Shown piece by piece: positions 1 to 7,966 of a stretch of 64,000 nucleotides of DNA. The notes under the pieces were generated by a model. That model was given only the letters and a program-made list of their open reading frames with translations. It did not search any database and was not told the DNA's origin. The stretch is from Pirellulaceae bacterium. GTDB taxonomy: Bacteria; Planctomycetota; Planctomycetia; Pirellulales; Pirellulaceae. A program made the translations under genes and the position numbers. Every line of letters begins with the position of its first letter. Position 1 is the stretch's first letter. The stretch spans positions 1,240,001 through 1,304,000 of the forward strand of contig JAHBXT010000001.1 of assembly GCA_019636385.1 (NCBI GenBank), in the 5' to 3' direction.

Positions 1-328
1 TCGGCTATGCGGGCCTGTTATTCGTCTAACCACCATTTGGCTGTGAAAAGTGCCGTAAGGGTGCCCCATTGGGCGCTCGGTCGGTATCTTCGATTTACCA
101 TCTGCAACCAAAAATGGAATTAAACTCGCGGCTCAGGAAAGTGCAGCCAGGCGACTACCGTTCCGGATTGGCCGATCTGTCTAATCGCTACTTTTGTACT
201 TTGGACCGAACGTACAGGGTGCGGCTGGCCGTCTGGGCTAGTCCTGTTCTAGTCGGCATACCGGTTGCTTGGTAACAATTGTGACTGTCATCATGGCAGT
301 CGGGCAGTTATGCTGATGGTTCAAATGT
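1..328. other. Left-edge stretch with no supported gene
   Basis: About 330 bases precede the first convincing gene. A 68-codon open frame at 69-275 has no recognisable product, no convincing ribosome binding site and no family resemblance, so I do not call it. I see no tRNA, terminator hairpin or repeat here. Confidence 0.5.
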
Positions 329-361
329 GTGTTGTTTGAGCAATCGCCTATGACCAAGACC

Positions 362-1357
362 ATGGCTCAGGATTACTACAAAATATTAGAAGTCAGCCGC
401 TCTGCGACTCCGGAGGAGATTCAAAAGGCGTATCGACGGTTAGCGCGCAAGTACCATCCGGACCTGAATCCCAACGACAAATCGGCTCAACAGCAGTTTA
501 AGGACGTCCAGCACGCCTACGAAGTGCTGAACGACTCTGAGAAACGCCGTATGTACGACCAGCTGGGACCAGATTTTGAGCGCATGGGTGGTGCCCCATT
601 TGGCGGTAGTAGTCCGTTTGGTGCAGGCGGACCGTTTCAGGGTGCCAGCCCACAAGACTTGGAAAAAATGTTTGGTCGGGACGGCGCGGGAGGCGGCGGC
701 TTTGGCTTTGGTGGCTTTGAGGACTTAATGCGTCAGTTCACCGGTGGTAATGCTGCCGGAGGTCGCGGACGAGCACGGGGTGGCCGAGCCATGGCGCAAG
801 GCACGGACCTCCGCGCCGAACTAGTGGTGTCGTTCAATACCGCCGTCCTGGGAGGCACCGCTGGATTGAACATCATTCGCGGCGGAAAAGAAGAGACGAT
901 CCAGTTAAAGATTCCACCCGGCATTACCACTGGCAAAAAGATGCGCGTCCGCGGACAGGGAAATCCCGGTGCAGGTGGTGGCCCTAATGGCGATTTAATC
1001 GTCAGTTTGCAGGTCGCACCGCATCCTTTTTTTCAACGCAGCGGAATGAACTTGGAATTGCGGCTGCCCATCACGCTCAAGGAGGCACTGCAAGGTGCTA
1101 CAGTCGATGTCCCAACACCCAGCGGTACGGTAGCGCTAAAAATTCCACCAGGCAGCAGCGGAGGACGACGATTGCGAGTCAAAGGCCAAGGCGTGCTGAA
1201 TCCGTCTGGCGCGCCCGGCGACTTGTACGTCGAGCTTCAAATCCGCTTACCCGATCAATTGCTCGACTCAACGAACCGTTCCGATACGCTGTTGCGAGCT
1301 GCCAATGAACTAGAATCCATGTATCGGGAGCCGGTCCGTGGCCATATTCAGTGGTGA
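362..1357 (+). CDS. DnaJ-family co-chaperone without zinc finger (CbpA-like)
   Basis: A J-domain co-chaperone of the type that stimulates Hsp70 (DnaK) ATPase and delivers unfolded clients. The J domain fills residues 1-70 counting from the ATG at 362, with the HPD motif at residues 32-34 (YHPDLNPND). A Gly/Phe-rich linker follows (repeated GGSSPFGAGG and GGGGFGFGG-like stretches), then the two beta-sandwich client-binding domains typical of DnaJ C-terminal regions (LKIPPGITTGKKMRVRGQG and a second copy LKIPPGSSGGRRLRVKGQG). The CxxCxGxG zinc-binding repeats of classical DnaJ are absent, so this is a class B/CbpA-like protein. The frame can start upstream at GTG 329 or ATG 350, but the J domain begins right after the ATG at 362. 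No dnaK or grpE is visible beside it. Confidence 0.93.
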   Translation: MAQDYYKILEVSRSATPEEIQKAYRRLARKYHPDLNPNDKSAQQQFKDVQHAYEVLNDSEKRRMYDQLGPDFERMGGAPFGGSSPFGAGGPFQGASPQDLEKMFGRDGAGGGGFGFGGFEDLMRQFTGGNAAGGRGRARGGRAMAQGTDLRAELVVSFNTAVLGGTAGLNIIRGGKEETIQLKIPPGITTGKKMRVRGQGNPGAGGGPNGDLIVSLQVAPHPFFQRSGMNLELRLPITLKEALQGATVDVPTPSGTVALKIPPGSSGGRRLRVKGQGVLNPSGAPGDLYVELQIRLPDQLLDSTNRSDTLLRAANELESMYREPVRGHIQW

Positions 1358-1471
1358 GTTTTTTGGTAGATATTCGCCAAATGAACATATTGCTCAACCT
1401 CACTCACATAGCCGCTGCAATCCAATGGCGGTGTGCATGAACACTGATATCCCCTCACTACACAACTGAGC

Positions 1472-1837
1472 GTGCGCAAGTCGAACGGTTTTTCGAGGGC
1501 TGCTCGCGTGTGTCAGCAGCACCAATTTCAATCCATTTTTCGCCGGGGGTTAGTTGCAACCGACGCGACCTTGATCGTTCACGCGTTGCGGGACTCGGGC
1601 ATGACTCGTCTGGGTATCAGCATCCCCAAAAAAGTTGGCAATGCCGTGGTTCGCAACCGTTGGAAGCGGCTAATTCGCGAAGCCTTTCGGTTAAACTATG
1701 CTCACATTCCAAGCGAACTAGTGATTGTGGTTCGACCTCGCAAAGGCGCCCAGCCTGAGCTGACAACTCTAGCCGAGTCACTGTTTCGACTTACCAATAA
1801 ATTGTCCCGACGCTCACTGCCCGATCTAATCGACTAA
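1472..1837 (+). CDS. rnpA: Ribonuclease P protein component
   Basis: The small basic protein subunit of RNase P, which binds the catalytic RNA and helps mature the 5' ends of tRNAs. The 121-residue length fits the family. The diagnostic RNR motif is present near residues 55-70 (VGNAVVRNRWKRLIREAFR), preceded by the usual IPKKVGNAV strand. The start is a GTG at 1472, giving MRKSNGFSRAARV; no strong ribosome binding site is visible. In many bacteria rpmH lies immediately upstream; here the 114 bases before the GTG do not encode L34 and the upstream neighbour is the DnaJ-family gene. The following gene starts 34 bases downstream on the same strand, so the two may be co-transcribed. Confidence 0.95.
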   Translation: MRKSNGFSRAARVCQQHQFQSIFRRGLVATDATLIVHALRDSGMTRLGISIPKKVGNAVVRNRWKRLIREAFRLNYAHIPSELVIVVRPRKGAQPELTTLAESLFRLTNKLSRRSLPDLID

Positions 1838-1871
1838 GACAAGTGTTTGGCGATCGCTGGCCAATCGCCCG

Positions 1872-3608
1872 GTGGACAAAGCTGACCTCCAACAGCGGGG
1901 AGATTACGGCGTGCCACAATTGGACATCGCTGAATCTGACAAGACGCCGGGCAAAAACTGGCGACCTGCCACGGTGTTCTTAGCGGCACTACATCAATTG
2001 GGCTGGGCTGAAAATATCAGTGCAGAACAGCTTGCCGAACTCCTAACAATACCGGAGTCGATTGAGCCCGCTGGCATCAACCAATACTCGACACCTTCTC
2101 TAGCCAATCGCTGTTGGCTAGCACGAGTCACCCAGTGGCAACTTGATGGTCAATGCATCCTCACGCCGCTCGGTCAACAGCGGATAGCATTGCTGTGCGA
2201 ATGCGGTTGGATCGTTGCGGACGATTGGCCGCGCACGGTCAACGGACTGGCTCAGTGCTGGCTGGGAGAGCGATTCTATATTGCCAAGTCTGGCTTGTTG
2301 CAGATTCCGGTAGCTTATACGACTTTCGTTAGCTCGCAACTCGGCCGGAACAAACTTCGATTGCCTGATTGGCCAGAACTTTTAGATCGCGGCCTGAGAT
2401 GGGTCGCCCGCGATCAACAGCCGGTGTTGCTTGCCAAGGGAACCACGCTATTCGAGGCCACCAAACAGTTCGCGCGTCTTGCGGGGATTCCAGCCATCCA
2501 ACTGGTTCTGCCCACTGCTTTGCGAAAATCAACAACTACGACCGCCAACTGGCTGGCAGCGACCTTACATCAGTTATCGCGCGCACCTGCTGATGGTATA
2601 TGCGGGAATTCAGTCTATCTGTCACCTGAGATATCTTGTGAGCAAGTTAATGCCGATTTTGAATGCCTGCCTGTGCAAGATCGAGCCGTGATGTGCTTGG
2701 CAGATCGTCTGCTGGTATTTCATATTCGCCCCAATGGCCATGTGGCCAGTTTGCTGGAGCGACGCCTGAAAGATGGTCGCTTTCCAACTGGTAGCGTCTT
2801 CCTGCTGATTGCCAAATCCAATCGTGACAACAATTTTCAGGCAAGTGACGCTGATTGGGCTGGTTGGTTGGATCGAGGTGCTGTGGGTTGGCTGGTGCCT
2901 CAATCTGACGTGTCATATCTACAAGCTTGGTCCGGCTGTCATGTAGCACAGTCGCTAGAAAATACTTCGGTGCATCAACTATGCCTGCCACTGAGCGAAT
3001 TGAGCAGTGGCGAGTGTGATGTGGGCTGGCGCTATTTGTCGCATTGCACGCGCGGCACGGCGGGACCGATGCCGGACGAGTCTCGCGAAAGCCACATTAT
3101 CAGGTTGTGGCAGAACGGTAGAAGCCAACCCGTTCATCCGATGCAGACACTCATGCAGATTTTGCGTGAAGGAAGACTGCGAGCCGCTTCGAGCCTGAAC
3201 CGCTCCGGACATCCAACCGTCAGCTTGAGTGCCGTGCCATTGCACAAGCTGCTCGAGCGACGTCGGTTTCGACCCCACCTTGGTCGCTGGGACTGGGAAC
3301 CCTATGGAATCCTGTTCCCGCGAACGGGGCTGCCCCATGCCCAACCGGTGATCTACGGTTCTGAAGCCGACTATGAGAACTTGGCACCTGCCCAACAGGC
3401 TTTCTTTCAGCCGGTCGACGGAGTGCAGGACTGGAGCATTGAACAGGAGTGGCGAGTCGTTGGAGACTTGGACTTTCGATTTGCTGCGCTCCATCACTGC
3501 GTGTTGGTTTTTGTCCGCAGCCGTCAGGAAGCATTGCATCTTGCGCGGCGATTCTCCTACCCGGTAGCTTGGGTCGACTCGTCGAAATTTGATCGCTGCT
3601 CGCGCTAA
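1872..3608 (+). CDS. Unrecognised 578-residue protein downstream of rnpA
   Basis: I cannot assign a function. The start is taken as GTG 1872, 34 bases after rnpA. No signal peptide or membrane segment is visible, so it is probably cytoplasmic. Residues 20-60 look helical (FLAALHQLGW, AEQLAELL). The middle (around residues 200-340) has alternating strands and helices with VLLAKGTTLFEATKQFARLAGIP and a later DRAVMCLADRLLVFHIRPNGHVASLLERRL, which recall the nucleotide-binding Rossmann folds of the DprA/LOG type; this is inference only. The last 190 residues form a separate region with an aromatic and charged core (HCTRGTAGPMPDESRE, GRWDWEPYGILFPR, WSIEQEWRVVGDLDF). Its EPYGI...PVIYG...EQEWRV pattern resembles uncharacterised C-terminal domains of similar bacterial proteins. 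It could be a two-domain nucleotide-sensing or processing protein; confidence in any role is low, but the long open frame is convincing. Confidence 0.75.
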   Translation: MDKADLQQRGDYGVPQLDIAESDKTPGKNWRPATVFLAALHQLGWAENISAEQLAELLTIPESIEPAGINQYSTPSLANRCWLARVTQWQLDGQCILTPLGQQRIALLCECGWIVADDWPRTVNGLAQCWLGERFYIAKSGLLQIPVAYTTFVSSQLGRNKLRLPDWPELLDRGLRWVARDQQPVLLAKGTTLFEATKQFARLAGIPAIQLVLPTALRKSTTTTANWLAATLHQLSRAPADGICGNSVYLSPEISCEQVNADFECLPVQDRAVMCLADRLLVFHIRPNGHVASLLERRLKDGRFPTGSVFLLIAKSNRDNNFQASDADWAGWLDRGAVGWLVPQSDVSYLQAWSGCHVAQSLENTSVHQLCLPLSELSSGECDVGWRYLSHCTRGTAGPMPDESRESHIIRLWQNGRSQPVHPMQTLMQILREGRLRAASSLNRSGHPTVSLSAVPLHKLLERRRFRPHLGRWDWEPYGILFPRTGLPHAQPVIYGSEADYENLAPAQQAFFQPVDGVQDWSIEQEWRVVGDLDFRFAALHHCVLVFVRSRQEALHLARRFSYPVAWVDSSKFDRCSR

Positions 3609-3936
3609 ACGCTATTCGCACAGGTGGTGGGTCGGCGTGGGCTGAGCAAGTCGCATGGGGACAACCGCTGGCCGTTTTCAGACTCTTCGGATATTACAAC
3701 CAACCGGCGCTGGAGCGGCTGGTCCCACCTTACCAATCTGGTGACGATTACGAAATTGGCTATCCGCCATGAGGCCCTGTGGTCAGGCCACGACCGGAAT
3801 TCTGCGAGTATAATGGGCGGTCGTCGGTGGCGCGCCATAGCCACTCAGAATCCACGACAACCCCTAGCGATTGCAAGGGCGGGCGGCTTTTGCAAGAGTC
3901 ATCACCCCCAAGTACTTTACTATAAGGACACCGTTA
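3609..3936. other. Non-coding gap before the DUF1080 gene
   Basis: About 330 bases separate the unrecognised gene from the preferred start of the DUF1080 gene. An open frame from 3624 overlaps the next gene and encodes no recognisable protein. A purine-rich AAGGA lies at about 3924, nine bases before the ATG at 3937. No repeat or RNA is seen. Confidence 0.45.
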
Positions 3937-5346
3937 ATGCTCGCTCGATCACCTGGAATGTCAATCTCGTGCTCTTGCGAGCAGGCCGCTGTATGGGGTG
4001 GCAGACCGTGTAAGATGGCCGAGGCAATATCTGCGGGGTTCGACGTTGGCTGGATGTCTGCTGCACTGCGCGGTTTGGCGCTGTGTCTAATTGTGTGGAT
4101 ATTGTGCAACGCCAGTCTGGCTCAAGACCCACCGACTGGATTCACGGCGATTTTCAACGGTCATAACCTGGATGGTTGGCATGGCTGCCCACATGTAGAT
4201 CCGCGTAAATGGGATTCGATCGACCAAGACAAGCGCTCGCAATGGAATGCGGATATGCGGCAGCACTGGACGATACGAGATAATGCACTGGTCAATGATG
4301 GGCATGGAGTGTACCTAACCACGGACAAAGAATATGGCGACATTGAATTGCTGTTGGAATACAAGACGGTGCCACTGGCCGACAGTGGTATCTATCTGCG
4401 AGCCACCCCGCAGGTGCAGATTTGGGACAGCACAGAAGAAGCTAAGTTCAACATTGGTGCCAACAAAGGTAGCGGTGGCTTGTGGAACAACAGCCCCGGA
4501 ACTGCTGGCAAAGACCCGTTGACGTTAGCCGACAAACCGTTTGGGCAATGGAATCAATTCCGTATTCTGCAAATCGGTGCCCGCACCAGCGTATGGCTCA
4601 ATGATCATCTGGTTGTCGATCATGCCATCATGGAGAATTTCTGGGATCGTAAGCTGCCTCTGATGCGTAGCGGCAAAATTCAACTACAAACTCACGGTGG
4701 CGAGATTCAGTGGCGCAACATCTTTGTACGCGAAATTGGGGCTGACGAAGCCAACAACTATTTGGCCAAACGCAGTGGCCAAGGATTTACCGCACTTTTT
4801 AATGGCCAGGACCTCAGCGGCTGGGCTGGAGCAACAAGTAACTACGAAGTCATCGACGGAACCATCCGCTGTAAGTCGGGGCGGGGTGGGGTATTACATA
4901 CCGTGGATGACTATGCCGACTACGATGTCCACCTAGAGTTTTTATTGCCTGCTGGCGGCAATAATGGCTTGGCTATCCGTTATCCAGGTACCGGCGATGC
5001 TGCCTATCAAGGCATGTGCGAGCTGCAGATTCTGGATAACGACGCGCCTCAGTATGATAAGTTGGACTCGCGACAATACCACGGATCAGCCTACGGTATG
5101 GCTGCCGCCCATCGAGGCTACTTACGCCCCACCGGCCAGTGGAACTATCAGCATGTGAGCGTTCACGGAACGATGATCCGCGTGGAACTTAATGGCACCG
5201 TCATCCTGGATACGGACTTGAGCCAGATAAGCGATTACCTGGAGGGCAAGCCACATCCCGGCAAGGATTTGACCACCGGCAAATTCGGATTTGCCGGACA
5301 CAGTGACCCCGTGCAATTCCGTAATATCGCCATTCGCCGACACTAG
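3937..5346 (+). CDS. Secreted protein with two DUF1080 (3-keto-disaccharide hydrolase) domains
   Basis: DUF1080 domains have a concanavalin-like jelly-roll fold and include 3-keto-disaccharide hydrolases; they are greatly expanded in planctomycetes. Here the domain is present twice: the first begins with GFTAIFNGHNLDGWHG and the second, after residue 270, with GFTALFNGQDLSGWAG. Each ends with a ...IQWRNIFVREI / VQFRNIAIRRH strand. A hydrophobic export signal (ALRGLALCLIVWILCNASLAQ) precedes domain 1, so the product is exported. The start is uncertain: ATG 3937 has an AAGGA at good spacing but gives a long N-terminal extension; ATG 4015 and ATG 4054 (MSAALRGLALCL) place the signal peptide at the N-terminus, and 4054 gives the most typical signal. 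The neighbouring gene converges from the other strand. Confidence 0.88.
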   Translation: MLARSPGMSISCSCEQAAVWGGRPCKMAEAISAGFDVGWMSAALRGLALCLIVWILCNASLAQDPPTGFTAIFNGHNLDGWHGCPHVDPRKWDSIDQDKRSQWNADMRQHWTIRDNALVNDGHGVYLTTDKEYGDIELLLEYKTVPLADSGIYLRATPQVQIWDSTEEAKFNIGANKGSGGLWNNSPGTAGKDPLTLADKPFGQWNQFRILQIGARTSVWLNDHLVVDHAIMENFWDRKLPLMRSGKIQLQTHGGEIQWRNIFVREIGADEANNYLAKRSGQGFTALFNGQDLSGWAGATSNYEVIDGTIRCKSGRGGVLHTVDDYADYDVHLEFLLPAGGNNGLAIRYPGTGDAAYQGMCELQILDNDAPQYDKLDSRQYHGSAYGMAAAHRGYLRPTGQWNYQHVSVHGTMIRVELNGTVILDTDLSQISDYLEGKPHPGKDLTTGKFGFAGHSDPVQFRNIAIRRH

Positions 5347-5359
5347 TGCGCCGCGCACA

Positions 5360-5431
5360 GTAGCTATGCGCCAAAGCGTGGTGGCAGCCCGGTCGGTACT
5401 GCCAGATCCACCGTCTGGCGACGGCAGCTAC
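5360..5431. repeat. Two copies of the TGGC-loop/GTAGCTAC hairpin repeat
   Basis: Between two convergent genes lie two members of a short repeat family found throughout the window. The copy at 5408-5431 reads CCACCGTCTGGCGACGG then CAGCTAC: a CCGTC/GACGG stem with a TGGC loop and a near-palindromic tail. The copy at 5360-5383 is in the opposite orientation and is degenerate (GTAGCTATGCGCCAAAGCG). Their place between converging stop codons would suit a bidirectional terminator, but no T-run follows. Confidence 0.7.
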
Positions 5432-5448
5432 AACAGAGCGTGTGAAAA

Positions 5449-6636
5449 TTACCGAGTCAACGATAATTTTCGCGCCACGCGAACGATGATCTCCACCGCT
5501 TGGTCGATCTCTGTGGCTGTCGTCATGCGTGACAAGCTAAATCGCAATGAACTATCAACGCGAGATGCATCTAACCCCATAGATTGCAACGTTGGCGAAG
5601 GTCGACCGCTGCCGCTAGCGCAAGCTGAACCGGTACTACATGCTACACCCGCCAAATCCAGGGCCATCTGCATGGCTTGGCGATCGATGCCAACGAAGGC
5701 AATGTTGGATGTTTGTGGTAATCGCCATTCAGGCTGACCATTGACCTGGGCTTGACCGAGCTGTGCAAGCAAATTCGCTTCGAACCGATCTCTCAGTCGC
5801 GCTACTTGCTGGTAGACCCCGGTGCGCCGAGCCCGATCGGCGACCTCCAGTGTCTTGGCCATTCCTACAGCCAGCGCCACCGGTTCCGTGCCGGCACGCC
5901 AACCCAACTGCTGTCCGCCACCGACCAGGATCGGCTGAAGCTGGGAAGGCGATCGAGTCACCAGCGCACCGATGCCTACGGGACCGTGAACTTTGTGTGC
6001 CGCCAGCGTGATCGACGATACCCCCAGGGCGGTCATGTCAAAGTCAAGCTTGCCAACGGCTTGTGTGATATCGCTGTGTACCGGCACGTCGTATTGGCTG
6101 CACAATTGCACGATCGCCGCCAAATCATTCAGCACACCCGTTTCATTGTTGGCCAACATCAAACTGACCAAAGCCACCCGGTGATACCGGTCGCGACCGC
6201 TGTAAATATCGTTTAACCACTGCGACAGTTGTGGCAGATCATAACGGCCGCTGGCCAGCCCAGGCAACAGACGCACCGGATTGGCACACAACGAGGGCTG
6301 ACCAGCGGCCATCAGTAGGCTGGGATGCTCCATGGCACCGACAATCACCAGGTCTTGGGCTGACGGAGCCTGCAGACGCAGCGCCAGATTGTTGGCTTCG
6401 GTCCCGCCACTGGTGAGTATTACCTGGGGGCTATCCATTCCTTGATATGGCGCACCGAGATACTGCAAAATCGTTGATCTTGCGTTCTCTAGCAGATGCA
6501 AGGCTTGCCGTCCGAGCCGATGCTGACTGGCCGGATTGGCTAGTCCAGGCAGTTGAAGCTGCGACATACAACCGGCCACCTCGGAATCGAGATAACTGGT
6601 GGCATTGTTGTCTAAGTAAATTTGTACAGGCTGCAT
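5449..6636 (-). CDS. Cysteine desulfurase (NifS/IscS family)
   Basis: A PLP-dependent enzyme that removes sulfur from cysteine as a persulfide for Fe-S cluster or thio-cofactor assembly. From the ATG at 6636 (MQPVQIYLDNNAT) the protein has 395 residues, close to the family norm. Visible motifs are the N-terminal YLDNNAT, TSGGTEANNLAL (residues 75-86, PLP phosphate site), AMEHPSLL, ANNETGVLNDL (162-172), HSDITQAVGK, the PLP lysine in AAHKVHGPVGIG (K215) and the sulfur-carrying cysteine in the loop ACSTGSACASGSG (C339 by alignment with SSGSACTS). A frame extension back to 6672 adds 12 residues that match nothing in the family. No iscU, iscA or sufE lies nearby, so its sulfur acceptor is unknown. 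It diverges from the enolase-superfamily gene across about 185 bases. Confidence 0.94.
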   Translation of the reverse strand: MQPVQIYLDNNATSYLDSEVAGCMSQLQLPGLANPASQHRLGRQALHLLENARSTILQYLGAPYQGMDSPQVILTSGGTEANNLALRLQAPSAQDLVIVGAMEHPSLLMAAGQPSLCANPVRLLPGLASGRYDLPQLSQWLNDIYSGRDRYHRVALVSLMLANNETGVLNDLAAIVQLCSQYDVPVHSDITQAVGKLDFDMTALGVSSITLAAHKVHGPVGIGALVTRSPSQLQPILVGGGQQLGWRAGTEPVALAVGMAKTLEVADRARRTGVYQQVARLRDRFEANLLAQLGQAQVNGQPEWRLPQTSNIAFVGIDRQAMQMALDLAGVACSTGSACASGSGRPSPTLQSMGLDASRVDSSLRFSLSRMTTATEIDQAVEIIVRVARKLSLTR

Positions 6637-6821
6637 GTGCCGAGTGCCAAAAATATGCGTTGCGGGTTGCAAGGCATTTTATTGTATGCCAGTCCGTCCA
6701 GCCTCCCAGTCGTTTTGCAATTCCCGCACCGATGTGGCATACTCTGTGCATCCAAGTTGACGAACTAATGTAATGGCGCCCTCTAACTGACTCACATTCA
6801 GCTACCCGCACTGAAGAATTG

Positions 6822-7961
6822 ATGAACATCACGGCCATCGAGACATTTGCGACACGCATACCACTTAAGCCCGAATACCGCATGATCTCGGCATTGGGAC
6901 AACACCATGTTTCTCAGTATGTGTTGGTCAAAGTAACTACCGATAGCGGTCTATTTGGCGTTGGTGAGGCGACAGTAATGCCGCGCTGGAGCGGCGAGAC
7001 GGTGTGGGGGGCTAAAGCCCTCATCGACTGCGTATTAGCGCCGGTTGTCCTGGGTTGCGACATCCAGGACCTGGAGGAACTGGACCGGCGCATGGATGCC
7101 CTGGCAGCCGACAATTGGTTTGCGAAATCGGCCATTGAAATGGCTGTGTGGGACATCGCTGGCAAAGCAGCCCACCAGCCGGTATATGAACTGCTGGGAG
7201 GAGCGGTTCGATCGACCACGATCCGCAGTCGCTTCTCTCTGGGGGCCTATCCTCCCGAGATTGCGGCGCAGCGAGCTGTTGAAAGGGTTCAGGCGGGTTT
7301 TGACACGATCAAAGTCAAAGTCGGCACCGATCCACTCACCGATGTCAGTCGCGTGCTGGCGGTACGCAAGGCTGTCGGTTCACAAATCACACTGACAGTC
7401 GATGCCAATGGTGGTTGGGATCTGGAACAGGCGCTGTGGTGCTTGAAGCGCTTGGAAGACTGCCATGTGGAGTGGGTCGAACAACCACTGCCGCGCCGCA
7501 ATTTCAATCAGCTGCGGCAGCTTCGCCAGCAGACAGGCTGCCGCATCTTGGCAGACGAGAGTTGCTTTGATGAAGTGGAAGCCCGCGAGCTGATAGCCGG
7601 CGGCTGCTGTGATGCACTTTCGATATACCCTGGCAAGAACGGTGGCATTCGCAAGGCACGGAAGATTGCTCTGTTGGCAGAACAGCATGGCCTGCCCTGC
7701 ACAATTGGATCCAATTTGGAGTGGGACATTGCGACGGCTGCAATGCTGCATCTGGTCGTCGCTACTGCCAATCTGCAGGTCGAACAAATTCCGGGCGACT
7801 GCTTAGGGCCAAGCTACCACGCGTATTCAATCGTACGACAGCCGCTAACGATCGAAGGTCCACGGACCAGCCTGAGCAGGCAGGCTGGGTTGGGAATCGA
7901 CGTTGACTGGGATGTAGTGTTCCAGCATCCTGCGTCGACCAATCCGACAACAGGTGAGTAA
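6822..7961 (+). CDS. Enolase-superfamily enzyme (muconate-cycloisomerase / mandelate-racemase type)
   Basis: This protein has the two-domain architecture of the enolase superfamily: an N-terminal alpha+beta capping domain (about residues 1-125) and a C-terminal modified TIM barrel. The catalytic set of the muconate-lactonising subgroup is in place: KVK at residues 164-166 (IKVKVG), metal ligands D194 (TVDANGGW), E220 (VEQPLP) and D245 (LADES), and the opposite-side lysine K272 (YPGKNGG). Such enzymes abstract a proton alpha to a carboxylate; members include muconate cycloisomerases, dipeptide epimerases and sugar-acid dehydratases. The substrate cannot be read from sequence. The start is ATG 6822 (a TTG lies just before). 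The MFS transporter gene begins five bases after its stop, so the pair is very likely an operon for uptake and turnover of a carboxylate. Confidence 0.88.
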   Translation: MNITAIETFATRIPLKPEYRMISALGQHHVSQYVLVKVTTDSGLFGVGEATVMPRWSGETVWGAKALIDCVLAPVVLGCDIQDLEELDRRMDALAADNWFAKSAIEMAVWDIAGKAAHQPVYELLGGAVRSTTIRSRFSLGAYPPEIAAQRAVERVQAGFDTIKVKVGTDPLTDVSRVLAVRKAVGSQITLTVDANGGWDLEQALWCLKRLEDCHVEWVEQPLPRRNFNQLRQLRQQTGCRILADESCFDEVEARELIAGGCCDALSIYPGKNGGIRKARKIALLAEQHGLPCTIGSNLEWDIATAAMLHLVVATANLQVEQIPGDCLGPSYHAYSIVRQPLTIEGPRTSLSRQAGLGIDVDWDVVFQHPASTNPTTGE

Positions 7962-7966
7962 TACAA

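Noticed and set aside
69..275. Open frame of 68 codons at the left edge
   Set aside because: No family resemblance, no ribosome binding site and composition typical of non-coding frames.
1358..1471. rpmH upstream of rnpA
   Set aside because: The 114 bases do not encode the short basic L34 protein in any frame.
2979..3621. Long minus-strand frames opposite the unrecognised 578-residue gene
   Set aside because: Typical antisense shadows of a high-G+C coding region, without motifs.
3624..4013. Open frame of 129 codons overlapping the DUF1080 gene start
   Set aside because: Low-complexity content with no motif; it runs into the better supported gene.
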